Origin: Deltaproteobacteria bacterium
Lineage (GTDB): Bacteria; Desulfobacterota; Syntrophorhabdia; Syntrophorhabdales; JANXAF01
Length of the DNA: 64,000 nt
Direction: 5' to 3'
Assembly (NCBI GenBank): GCA_026417175.1
Contig: JAOADT010000007.1
Location: 40,851-104,850 of the forward strand
Shown here: one piece after another, positions 41,872 through 51,167 of the stretch
Layout: each line of letters starts with the position of its first letter
How positions within the stretch are numbered: position 1 is the first letter of the stretch
Position numbers and translations under genes: made by a program
The notes under the pieces: model-generated
What the model was told of the DNA's origin: nothing
The model's database searches: none
Seen by the model: only the letters and a program-made list of their open reading frames with translations

Positions 41872-42765
41872 CTAAGCGAGAATTGAAAAAATTATTCCGA
41901 AAAAAATAACTACGCTTATATAACCATTCATGTTAAAAAATGCAACATTCAGTTTTGATAAATCATCAGGCTTTATCATCCTGTGTTCCTTTATGAGAAG
42001 AAAAACGGTGATAAACAGAGAAATGAGGAAAGGAAGTCTGTAAGGTAAAAATTGAATAAGGAGAATGAGCCCAAAGAGCATGAGAAGATGACAAAATCTG
42101 GATACATTGAGGGCGGTTCTTATACCAAAACGGGCGGGTATGGAGTGAAGACCCATTTTTTTATCAAATTCCGCGTCTTGAGATTGGTAAAGTATATCAA
42201 AGCCTGCTATCCAAAATGTCACGATAAAGAGAAGTAACCATCCAGGTGTATCAGAGTGTGAGAATACAGAATTTTTTATGGCCACCCATGCGCCCAAGGG
42301 AGCTAACCCGTCCGTGAATCCCAGCACAAAATGGGAAAGATACGTAAATCTTTTTGTAAGGTGGTAAATGGTAAGAAAGAAAATAGCAACAGGCATAAGT
42401 TTGAAAACTAAAGGACCTAGTGCATAGGATGTAGTGGAAAAAACTGTGAGGGACAAAAATAGACCTATGAATGCGGTTTTTTTTTTGACTTTTCCTGTAA
42501 CAAGAGGTCGGTCTTTTGTCCTCGGATTTAATCTGTCAAAGGAAAGATCAATTATCCTATTAAGTGTCATGGCATAAGTTCTGGCTGTTACAAAGGCAAT
42601 CGTGATGAGCATAAACTGTTTGAATGTGGGAAGCCCTTCAGATGCCATGAACATGCCCATGTAAGCAAAAGGAAGCGCAAAGATTGTATGTTCAAACTTT
42701 ATCATGTCAAGAAAGTTTAAGAATGACAGGTAAGAATTTCTTACAAAAAATTTAAGACCTTCCAT
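41872..42765 (-). CDS. UbiA-family prenyltransferase
   Basis: A 297-residue integral membrane prenyltransferase. The first Asp-rich motif is N-R-I-I-D-L-S-F-D, followed by N-P-R-T-K-D-R-P-L. The second is D-I-L-Y-Q-S-Q-D-A-E-F-D, then K-M-G-L-H-S-I-P. There are about eight hydrophobic segments. It joins a polyprenyl chain to an aromatic acid. Next to a UbiD-type decarboxylase it fits ubiquinone-like or futalosine-pathway menaquinone synthesis (MqnP role); the anaerobic setting favours menaquinone. It overlaps the ubiD-like gene by 25 bases; a start at M21 would remove most of the overlap. Confidence 0.88.
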   Translation of the reverse strand: MEGLKFFVRNSYLSFLNFLDMIKFEHTIFALPFAYMGMFMASEGLPTFKQFMLITIAFVTARTYAMTLNRIIDLSFDRLNPRTKDRPLVTGKVKKKTAFIGLFLSLTVFSTTSYALGPLVFKLMPVAIFFLTIYHLTKRFTYLSHFVLGFTDGLAPLGAWVAIKNSVFSHSDTPGWLLLFIVTFWIAGFDILYQSQDAEFDKKMGLHSIPARFGIRTALNVSRFCHLLMLFGLILLIQFLPYRLPFLISLFITVFLLIKEHRMIKPDDLSKLNVAFFNMNGYISVVIFFGIIFSILA

Positions 42766-44195
42766 TTTTCATCCACTTTTCTTATAACCTCGGGAGTCAT
42801 CTTTACCACATTTGGCCATTCACCATCGTAACCTTCTTCTTTTAGCTTTTTTGTTGCGTCAATACCTATTTTCCCTCCATAACATTTTTTGGATGTTGCA
42901 TGGTCAAGCTCATCAACGGGACCTTCCACTAGAATCGTGTCTCTAATCCAATCAACTGAACCGAACATTTGCCAGAAGACTCTGTTCATATCTTCGAGCT
43001 CCACATCTTCATCTAGAACCACAATAGCTTTCGTTAGTGCCATCATACCCAGGCCCCATAATGCACTTATGACTTTGCGAGCCTGTCCTGGATATCTTTT
43101 TCTAATAGAAACTAGAAGAAGATTATGAAAAACTCCAAAGACTGGCATGTTTATATCTTTTATCTCAGGGATTAATAGCTTGATAAAGGGAAGAAAGAAT
43201 CTTTCTACAGCTTTTCCCATCCAATAATCTTCCATAGGAGGAACGCCTGTAACAGTTGCAGGGTATATAGGATTTCTCTTACTTGTTATAGCTGTCACAT
43301 TCAAGACAGGATAAAGCGCCGTAGGGGTGTAATAACCAGTGTGGTCTCCAAAAGGACCTTCTAATCTTTTATCTTTTATGTCTATATAGCCTTCAATAAC
43401 GATCTCTGCATGTGCAGGAACATGTAAAGGCTGGGTTTTGCATTTGGCCATCTCTAAGGGTTCTTTTCGCCAAAATGAGACGACCATGTATTCATCAACA
43501 TCACTTGGTAAGGGTAATATTGCAGCCCAAGTACACAAAGGGTCTCCTCCAAGAGCAATAGCACATGGAATATGCTCTATCCCTAAACTTTTAGCTATTT
43601 CTTCGTGTTCCCGTCCGTTCTTGTGAACCTGCCAGTGTACTAAAAGTCTTTTCTCATCAATGACTTGGAGTCTGTACATCCCAACGTTTCTCTTTCCGGT
43701 TTTAGGGTTGTGTGTTATAACTTGAGGGAGTGTTATGTAAGGTCCCCCATCTAGAGGCCAGAATTTTGGAATAGGAAAAGCGGTTAAACTGGCTTCCTCT
43801 TTTAAAATCACTTCTTGGCAGGGGGGATTGTCAATAACCTTGATCGAAGTAGCATTTCTTACCCTTTTGAATATATCAAAGCCTTTGCCCAAAAGATCTA
43901 AAATGCCCCCTTCCAGATCGAACTTTATAATTTCTTCCACTTTTTGAGAAAGTTCATTGAGGTCTTTTAAACCAAAAGCCAAGGCCATTCTTTTTTTTGA
44001 ACCAAAAAGATTTGTGACAACAGGTATACTATAGCCCTCAACATTTTCAAAGAAAAGAGCCTTATTATTATCTGTAGACTTAGATACCCTATTCGTGATT
44101 TCTGTTATTTCAAGATCTTTAGAGACGGGAATTTTTATTCTGTTTAGTTCACCTTCCCTCTCCAAGAGAGCTATAAATGTTGACAGATCCTTCAT
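42741..44195 (-). CDS. UbiD-family decarboxylase
   Basis: A 484-residue UbiD-type (de)carboxylase that needs prenylated FMN. Family features include N-L-F-G-S-K-K-R near the N-terminus, N-V-G-M-Y-R-L-Q, A-I-A-L-G-G-D-P and E-G-P-F-G-D-H-T-G-Y-Y with the catalytic Glu region, and K-C-Y-G-G-K-I-G near the end. It would decarboxylate the prenylated aromatic acid made by UbiA (MqnL or UbiD role). No ubiX-like gene is in the window. The operon position between the MBL-fold gene and ubiA supports this role. Confidence 0.9.
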   Translation of the reverse strand: MKDLSTFIALLEREGELNRIKIPVSKDLEITEITNRVSKSTDNNKALFFENVEGYSIPVVTNLFGSKKRMALAFGLKDLNELSQKVEEIIKFDLEGGILDLLGKGFDIFKRVRNATSIKVIDNPPCQEVILKEEASLTAFPIPKFWPLDGGPYITLPQVITHNPKTGKRNVGMYRLQVIDEKRLLVHWQVHKNGREHEEIAKSLGIEHIPCAIALGGDPLCTWAAILPLPSDVDEYMVVSFWRKEPLEMAKCKTQPLHVPAHAEIVIEGYIDIKDKRLEGPFGDHTGYYTPTALYPVLNVTAITSKRNPIYPATVTGVPPMEDYWMGKAVERFFLPFIKLLIPEIKDINMPVFGVFHNLLLVSIRKRYPGQARKVISALWGLGMMALTKAIVVLDEDVELEDMNRVFWQMFGSVDWIRDTILVEGPVDELDHATSKKCYGGKIGIDATKKLKEEGYDGEWPNVVKMTPEVIRKVDEKWKVLNFL

Positions 44196-44205
44196 AATTT
44201 GAACT

Positions 44206-44943
44206 TCATTTCATATTCCTTATCCGCACCTCAATTTCATGAAATCCTTTTAGAAGCTCCACCAGTCTCTTAGGATCCGTATCACCATAATGATAAGGAT
44301 AGAGTACTTTAGGCTTTATCATTAGCGCCGCATCTTTCACCATCTCCGGAGTCATCGTATAGGGAAGGTTCATGGGCAGAAAAGCTATATCAATGTTTTT
44401 CAGCTCTTTCATTTCAGGAATATTCTCTGTGTCGCCCGCTACGTAGATCCTCACATTGTCAAAAGTCAGCACATACCCGTTTCCCTCTCCCTTAGGATGG
44501 AAAGGAACACCCGTGTCTCTTTTATGGGCTATGTTATATGCGGGTACAGCCTCTATTTGAATGTCGAAGATGGTCTTTTTTTCTCCGTTTGTGATAACTA
44601 TACCGCCTTTCAGTTTTTCCTCACATTTTTTTGTATACACTATAACTGTGTCGGGCTTCATTATCTTCTTTATGGCCTCAATGTCAAAATGGTCGTAATG
44701 TTCGTGACTTACGAGTATCAGGTCAGCTTTGGGAAGCTTTGAATAGTCCCCAACTTTTCCGTAAGGGTCCACATGTATGATTTTATCTTTCCATTTCATC
44801 ATCAACGTTCCGTGGCCGATAAAGTTTATCTCCAGATCCCCTGATCTAGCTTTAATAATATCCTTTTGGATTTCTCCATATAATGGACTGACTAATAGTA
44901 ATGATAAAAAGAAAAGACCAATAAATTTGGTGATATTCCACAT
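44206..44943 (-). CDS. Exported metallo-beta-lactamase-fold hydrolase (UlaG-like)
   Basis: A 245-residue protein with an N-terminal signal or anchor segment (residues 1-24). Metal-binding motifs are G-H-G-T-L-M, S-H-E-H-Y-D-H-F, A-G-D-T-E and Y-P-Y-H-Y-G-D. The family covers diverse hydrolases; the UlaG-type layout is recognised but the substrate is not. GGAGGAG and the start codon lie within 19 bases of the 3' end of tRNA-Arg, so its mRNA leader is the tRNA trailer. Confidence 0.85.
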   Translation of the reverse strand: MWNITKFIGLFFLSLLLVSPLYGEIQKDIIKARSGDLEINFIGHGTLMMKWKDKIIHVDPYGKVGDYSKLPKADLILVSHEHYDHFDIEAIKKIMKPDTVIVYTKKCEEKLKGGIVITNGEKKTIFDIQIEAVPAYNIAHKRDTGVPFHPKGEGNGYVLTFDNVRIYVAGDTENIPEMKELKNIDIAFLPMNLPYTMTPEMVKDAALMIKPKVLYPYHYGDTDPKRLVELLKGFHEIEVRIRNMK

Positions 44944-44962
44944 AATCTCCTCCGTTTAAAAG

Positions 44963-45036
<74 letters not shown>

Positions 45037-46010
45037 GTTTAACGATTTTAATAGATTAGTGAGACACCGAAACATTTTGCAGTAGCATAGGTGACAAAAA
45101 TGTGACAAAGATTCAGTTTCCAAACTCACCGGATTACCAAAAATTCGTGTAATGTCAGAGGTCACCGGGAATGGTACTTTCATCATAAAATCCCTTTGGA
45201 TGAATCTTATACACCAGTAAGCGAGATAAGTCAACTGGTGGACACTCAACGAAAAGATTAAGGACACATCGATTTTTGAGGTATATCTGTTTATTTCTTG
45301 TCTCTTTTGAGACTAGGGAGAAAAGTTATAGTTTTTTGTTTTCTTTTTTCAGACACAACATACATGAATCTATGAAAATATCCTTTTATCAAAACTACAC
45401 CCTCTATTCTAGGATTCTGTCAGTTTTAATAAGTTTCTTGATACTTTTTGGCACGAAAGATTGAACAAAAGATTTAACATTTTTTAAGCACAATTTTTGT
45501 TGCAACGTAGTAGAGCGGCCAACGATATTTTACAAACAGTATTTCAAGCTTGCAATTGTAGTTATTAAAACATGGATCTCGAAAAAAGTATTAGGTTGTT
45601 GGCTTTACCCCTCATAAAGAATGTATCCAAAGTATCTCAATGTCCTGAAAAATAGAGGGATGCTTCGGTCCCTTTCTTATAAACCACTAGCGGTGGATAA
45701 AACGGGTTTGGAGGCCGGAATTACAAAATTCATTAGGCTCGAGTTCAGAAGAGCTTCAAGTGACCATGACTGAAAAGCCTGAGGGCATTGTCCTTCCTTT
45801 AATGCATAGTCCCTTACGCCTTCTTCTTTGAAATGGAATAGAATATTCTAAAGAGCCACGAGCAGAGATAAAAGAAGTTTTTAAGGATTATTCCAAACAC
45901 ATATCGAAAAAATGTCGTAGACTTAAGAAGCCCCTTGGATGAAGGCTGATTTTTTTCTATTTTCTGATTAAAATAAAAAGAAATATTTGCAAAAGATCAA
46001 GTTGCAGTCA
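45037..46010. other. Non-coding or decayed region upstream of the radical SAM gene
   Basis: No convincing gene. Near 45840-45935 a short plus-strand frame reads E-Y-S-K-E-P-R-A-E-I and looks like a fragment of a TetR-type C-terminus, cut by stops. An apparent frame over the tRNA (44998-45267) is a tRNA shadow. It marks the edge of a patch whose base composition differs from its surroundings. Confidence 0.4.
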
Positions 46011-47024
46011 ATGGAAAGTACGTTTCATATTCAGTGGCACATCACAAATCGTTGCAATCTCCGCTGTGGACATTGCTATCAGGATGATTTCCTTACGAAC
46101 ATAGAACTAAGTTATGAGGGCCTGATGAGGGTTGCCCATAATATCTTCAAATTCCTCTATGAAAGGGGGCTTAAGGGCACAATCCATCTTACGGGCGGAG
46201 AGCCCATTCTCAAACAGGAATTGTTTTTTCTTCTTGAATACCTCGACCGAAGCTCGCTTATCGAAGAATTAGGCATCATAACCAATGGACTTCTTTTGGA
46301 TCGTGAGATCTTAGAAAAATTTTCAATTTACTCCAAACTCAAGAAGATCAAACTCTCTCTCGATGGGGCAAGTGAGGAGACGAACGATTCGATCCGAGGG
46401 ATTAGAACTTACAAAACTGTCTTACAGAAGATAGGATCGATAAAAAAAGTAAGCCGGTTCCAGATTATCTTAATGTTTACCGTCATGAAGAGGAATTTCC
46501 GCGAACTTTGTGCTTTTTATGAGCTTTCGCAGGGACTAGGCGTAAATGGATTTATCGTTGAACGGTTTGTGCCATGGGGAAGGGGAAGGGATAAAATAAG
46601 CGAGGCTCTAAGAAGTGAGGAATGGTCAGAGATCAAACGGACACTTTCGGATATCTTTTTGATTGAGGAAGAAGCTCTTTTGCCCTATCAGGCCTTTCAA
46701 GTCAACTTCGATAAGGAGGGCTCCGAACTTTTGGGTGCTCATTGTGTAATCGGAAAGGACGGACTTTGCATCATGCCAGATGGCCAAGTCTTTCCTTGTA
46801 GAAGATTCCCCATCTCGATTGGGAACCTTGTTCACACACCTCTGGAGGTGATATGGGAAAGTTCAGAGCTTTTAAACACGTTGAGAAAAAAGGAGAATTT
46901 GAAGGGTAGGTGCGGAAGTTGCGGGATTAAGGATTGTAGGGGCTGCCGAGCCCTTTCATTTGCTTTGAGAAGCGACCCACTCGCTGAAGATCCTTGCTGT
47001 AAGATCCCAGAGAAAGAACTTTAG
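46011..47024 (+). CDS. Radical SAM/SPASM domain protein
   Basis: A 337-residue enzyme. The radical SAM motif is C-N-L-R-C-G-H-C-Y-Q at about residues 16-25, with L-T-G-G-E-P-I-L for SAM binding and L-S-L-D-G-A. The SPASM part has C-V-I-G-K-D-G-L-C-I-M-P-D-G-Q-V-F-P-C-R near 245, then C-G-S-C, D-C-R-G-C-R-A and the terminal D-P-L-A-E-D-P-C-C. The final motif resembles AhbC/AhbD/NirJ-type heme synthesis enzymes and peptide-maturing SPASM proteins. ATG 46011 is preferred to the TTG eight codons earlier, though neither has a good ribosome binding site. No heme genes or small peptide precursor were found nearby. Higher GC than neighbours suggests transfer. Confidence 0.82.
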   Translation: MESTFHIQWHITNRCNLRCGHCYQDDFLTNIELSYEGLMRVAHNIFKFLYERGLKGTIHLTGGEPILKQELFFLLEYLDRSSLIEELGIITNGLLLDREILEKFSIYSKLKKIKLSLDGASEETNDSIRGIRTYKTVLQKIGSIKKVSRFQIILMFTVMKRNFRELCAFYELSQGLGVNGFIVERFVPWGRGRDKISEALRSEEWSEIKRTLSDIFLIEEEALLPYQAFQVNFDKEGSELLGAHCVIGKDGLCIMPDGQVFPCRRFPISIGNLVHTPLEVIWESSELLNTLRKKENLKGRCGSCGIKDCRGCRALSFALRSDPLAEDPCCKIPEKEL

Positions 47025-47203
47025 ATCCATTTGTTTCTTTTGGGACCTGCTTTAACATTGAGGACACTTTTCGAAATTAGAGCTCAAGGTGATGATCTCA
47101 GCCAGTCCGGTCAATTCCTAGATTAGGCAAAGTTTCTCAACTGATTGACTTCATTATCCCATTGGGTTATGAGAAAAACATCGAATCTTCAAGGAGGTAG
47201 AAC

Positions 47204-47929
47204 ATGCCAAAACTTACCGAAGGGATCTATTTCATTCCTGGAAGGGACGAGATGATACCCGATGCTCACACCTATATCATTGGATATCCTTCTTCGAAAG
47301 ATCTTTCCCTCATCGATCCTGGACTTATCAGTAGGGGGAGGTATAAGATCGATTCTATTAAAGAGATGGGAATCACCTTCGAGGACATAAAAAGGGTAAT
47401 CATGAGCCATACCCATTTTGATCATTTAAGTGGCATTTTTCAAATTAAGGAGGAAATCCCATGGGCTGAGCTATGGGTTCATGAGGCCGAGGCTTCTCCT
47501 TTAGAACAGGGAGACGAGCGTACAGTTTACGGAATGGAGATGTTTCGAAAGATGTGTGAGATTGAGTATGGGATAAAGTATGGCGCTTTTCGGATGAAGG
47601 TTCACCGAAAACTAAAGGGAGGGGATGTCCTAAAGATCGGCGGTATGTGCTGGGAGGTACTTCACATCCCTGGCCATTCGTTAGGGTCGATTGGACTTCA
47701 CTGTCCCTCTGAAAAGGTTCTCATCCCTGGTGATGTGATCTATGCCGATTATGCTATTGGCCGTTTCGATCTCTTCGGTGCGGACGGAGCCGTTCTTAAG
47801 GAATCCCTTAAAAAGCTCTCAGAACTCGATGTGAAGATCCTACTTCCTGGTCACAACAGAACCGTGATGAACCTACCAATAGGCTACATTCAAAAGACTT
47901 TAGCTCAGTGGGAACCATATCTTGTTTGA
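47204..47929 (+). CDS. MBL-fold metallo-hydrolase
   Basis: A 241-residue cytosolic metallo-beta-lactamase-fold protein with M-S-H-T-H-F-D-H-L-S-G (HxHxDH), I-P-G-H-S-L-G-S-I, P-G-D-V-I-Y and a final L-P-G-H-N-R, the full binuclear metal set. Proteins of this form include glyoxalase II-like thioesterases and other hydrolases; the substrate is not known. AAGGAGG precedes the ATG. It follows the radical SAM gene with similar base composition and may have arrived with it. Confidence 0.88.
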   Translation: MPKLTEGIYFIPGRDEMIPDAHTYIIGYPSSKDLSLIDPGLISRGRYKIDSIKEMGITFEDIKRVIMSHTHFDHLSGIFQIKEEIPWAELWVHEAEASPLEQGDERTVYGMEMFRKMCEIEYGIKYGAFRMKVHRKLKGGDVLKIGGMCWEVLHIPGHSLGSIGLHCPSEKVLIPGDVIYADYAIGRFDLFGADGAVLKESLKKLSELDVKILLPGHNRTVMNLPIGYIQKTLAQWEPYLV

Positions 47930-48229
47930 GAGTATGATTCATCTACAGCCCTTCCAGTTTTTTATTTTTGTTGACTACGTTTTCCTTTTAATTCTTATGG
48001 AACCTGATTCTCTATTTAGCCAAACCAAACAGGAGACCTGGTATTACACGGGATATCCGGCAGGACTCCTTGGACCCAGATTATGGATGTCAGCCTTGAT
48101 GGGCCCGACGAAGATGGTAGTTATCTTCTATTTCATCTGGCAAAAGGGTCTTTTTCCTCCGAGATCCATACTGACCATCCCCCTATCACCGGAAGAAAAT
48201 CTCCGGCACCGCCTATCGATCTCCAGAGC

Positions 48230-48990
48230 CTCCGCTAGGTTCACACAGATCGTTATTTAAAAGCCCTCTTTACAGGAGACCCCCTTCATCTTGCCGCTTC
48301 CTAAGGACTTCCCATATGGAACGAAGATATCGCGAGGGGGTGTTTACCCAACATAGGTGGAGTCTATGAAGCGGCCCGAACTGTCATTCAGAAAAAGACA
48401 ATCACCGCCAATTTAGGCCACGGCTATCACCATGCCACGATCAACCGGGGTGGAAGTTTCTAAACGATTAATGGTTTGGTAGTGGGCACAAGAAAGCTTA
48501 TTAGAGAGAAAAAGGTGAGCCGAGCTATGATTCTCGATCTAGACCACCACGAAGGGAACGTTACAGTCGAACGCGTTTTCGATGAATAAGAAATACGGAA
48601 CGTCACCATCTTCGGAATTTACATGGCTTACCCTCCTTCCTCTACCAAATAATCATTTTGTTCAGGTTTAACACACTACCTTCGAGGTCGGAAAGAAAAG
48701 AGACATCCGTTATCTTTCCGTAATCGCATAGCTTCTACCCCAATTGATTCTACTTAAGAGACCCGATTTTGTCCTCTATCAAGCCTGGAATGGATCCCTT
48801 TGATTGTGTATCAATTACCAAGAAAACTCTCGAAATAGGGATGTCTTTATCTTTGCACTTTGCCTATCTCTAAACACCCCTTTTAGCTTTGGTTTTAGCT
48901 AAGGGATATGCATATTTAGATACCTTTTTGCCCTTTATACTGGGATGGTAAATGAGGTGTTCCTTAAGGTTGAGCCAGGATACCGATTAG
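48230..48990 (+). pseudogene. Decayed histone-deacetylase-family (AcuC-like) hydrolase gene
   Basis: Fragments in several frames, broken by stops and shifts, follow the family order: R-Y-L-K-A-L-F-T-G-D-P near 48255, G-G-V-Y-E-A-A-R-T-V near 48355, A-N-L-G-H-G-Y-H-H-A near 48410, N-G-L-V-V, I-L-D-L-D-H-H-E-G-N near 48530, and K-R-P-D-F-V-L-Y-Q-A near 48760. The metal and active-site histidines are still readable in the H-G-Y-H-H and D-H-H pieces. At least three in-frame stops make the gene non-functional. Intact members deacetylate small acetyl-amines or proteins. Limits are approximate. Confidence 0.7.
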
Positions 48991-50102
48991 AGTATAAAGG
49001 GACAAACCCGTACAGTTGGTCCGTAAAGGAAAGGATCTTTTATTTTCTCGGTTAGTCTTATCCCTTAAAAGGGAAATAACGGATGAAATTCTTTGAAGAG
49101 TGAAGGGTTATTCGACAAGGAGATGGAATCAGCCTACCAGAGGATTAGGAGTGGAAGATCCCCCCTCTGATTCTTAAAGTTTTTTCATATTCATCTGAAA
49201 GAGGGGCGGTATATCTTTTGGACCATGGAGTAATGGCAGGCATAAACCAACTTCTCTATTGTATTTTCTTACGCAAATTCTATTATCTTTTGTACTAATC
49301 TCAGATCTTCCTTTTGAGACCTTAATGTACTGGGACATGTTTTGACCCAATATCCCACAACCCGCATCTTTCACAGATCCAGCTTAAACTACAAATTGCC
49401 TCCACCTAGTTTTGATCGAAAAAAACCTTTTAAAAAAGCCCATGTAGAAATTTTGATTTAAGGAGATTCACACCAAAGAAGGAATACCGGAATCTTTTCC
49501 GGGACAAAACAAAGGAAAAATAAACCTACACGACCTCATACTCGATCAGATTCATTCTTATACAGCTATTAACCTTAACCCAAAGGTTGAGACTAATAAG
49601 TCTAGCGCTAGAGAAAGCTTTGATAAGTCCTTTTTCTGTATTTTTTTAAACGTTTGAGTTGTCACTGTGGCAAAGGTGCTACCAAAATTTCACGGGAAAT
49701 GGGTTTTTCCGTTATCTTTGCTGGCTGATAAAAGCTAATCGTGACTAATCAATAAAAGCTTCTAATATGGCGAAGTTATGTGCTGGCTCGGAAAAGCTAA
49801 GGGCTTTCTCTTCGAGCTATATTTGTGTAAAGATCAGAATGATCATATCGGAAATGTTGGAAAGGCCATGGGTGGATCGGAATGTAATATCTTCCCCTTT
49901 TTGGAGTCCGAAAAAGCGATTAAAACCGCTTTAGACCATTAAGTTTAAAAGTGTCGAAAGAAAGGTGGGTGAAAAAATGGGCGCATATCCGTATAATCTG
50001 GACTTGAAACTGAGAGGGTGCTTGCCATATTTCAGTCAGTCTGGTAGTATTTGGTCTTAAGGCAAATTAAGATGTAGCCGATTAAATTGAAAGAACGAGT
50101 CT
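48991..50102. other. Long stretch without a recognisable intact gene
   Basis: Only short frames broken by stops are seen. A 66-codon minus frame at 49174-49374 has no family resemblance. The stretch looks like further gene debris behind the deacetylase remnant. It changes back to typical AT-rich codon use at 50103. Confidence 0.5.
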
Positions 50103-51167
50103 ATGAATAAGTTTCTTCTTTTAGCTTCTTACTTAGTTTTCATTATAGTCTGGATGTCTGGTGTTTGGGATAGCAAGGTATTTTCCCTTGATACATGTCA
50201 AAATCTTGAAAACCGTCTTAGTGAGCTAAAAAAAAGAAAATCTGAAGCGCAAGTGGCTCTTGAGAAGAACGAGGGCGGACTTATGAAAGCGAAAGAAATC
50301 CTTCTTTTAGCTCGTGCAAGGGGAGATGTAAAGGCAGCAGAGGTGGCAGAAGAGGCGATCCGTAAATTTGAGGAAAATATCAAAAAAAATAAATCGATGA
50401 TTACAAGATGCCAAGAAGAAATCACAGAGGTGGAAAAGACTCTTAAGCTATGTTTTGGCGATGAATGCGACACAGTTAAAAAAAGAATAGAAAGAACGAG
50501 AACAGCGCTTTCACAGCAGATCGAAGATGCAAGGAAAATGAGTGATCAATATCTTGAATTACAAAAGAACATTGAGGAATTGAGGGAACAAAGAAATGAG
50601 TTATTAAGGATGGAAAACGTGCTCGAATTCGTGCTAGGCTCCTTGGAGCCGATCAGTCACCTTCCAAATACCCCTAATATAAAAAGGATAGCTGAGAAAC
50701 TGAAAACCTCTATCACTTATGCTATAGCTCAGTTCGCAAAAGATAATGTAGATTTGACACGGGCCCTAAGTACAGAGGGAGAAAAAATGGCAAGGATGTT
50801 GGAAGAGGCTAAACGTTCTGCCGAGGAATTAAAAACAGAACTTGAAGAAAATATAGAGCTGCTACAGTACGGTATAGGTACAGCACTGGACTTAACAGAC
50901 CTTCTTTCAAAAATCCTAAAGGCCAAAAACGTTTTTGAGAAAGCATTAAGAGTCAACAATACGGTTAGGGTGGTAGAGTATAGTTTTAAGTCGACTGCAA
51001 TTTTCATTACTTCTTCCTACTTAGGGCAGGAGCTTTTGGTTAACCTTTACGCTACTGACAAACAAATCGAAGCGATCGAGGCACTCAGAAAAGAGTTGGA
51101 AAGAGAAATGGAAATTTATAAAAAATGCAAAGAACTTGGTAAGATCAAGGAGGAAAAGAAAAACTGA
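50103..51167 (+). CDS. Exported coiled-coil protein of unknown function
   Basis: A 354-residue protein with a signal peptide or N-terminal anchor (residues 1-30). Most of the rest is charged heptad-like sequence (about 35-200 and 230-275) and a C-terminal charged helix. A cysteine pair, C-F-G-D-E-C, occurs near 116 and an isolated Cys in T-R-C-Q near 102. A less charged region at about 285-315 could be a second membrane or hydrophobic helix. I recognise no family. Its stop overlaps the next start (TGATG), placing it in an operon with two other exported proteins. A structural or scaffold role in the envelope is possible. Confidence 0.75.
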   Translation: MNKFLLLASYLVFIIVWMSGVWDSKVFSLDTCQNLENRLSELKKRKSEAQVALEKNEGGLMKAKEILLLARARGDVKAAEVAEEAIRKFEENIKKNKSMITRCQEEITEVEKTLKLCFGDECDTVKKRIERTRTALSQQIEDARKMSDQYLELQKNIEELREQRNELLRMENVLEFVLGSLEPISHLPNTPNIKRIAEKLKTSITYAIAQFAKDNVDLTRALSTEGEKMARMLEEAKRSAEELKTELEENIELLQYGIGTALDLTDLLSKILKAKNVFEKALRVNNTVRVVEYSFKSTAIFITSSYLGQELLVNLYATDKQIEAIEALRKELEREMEIYKKCKELGKIKEEKKN

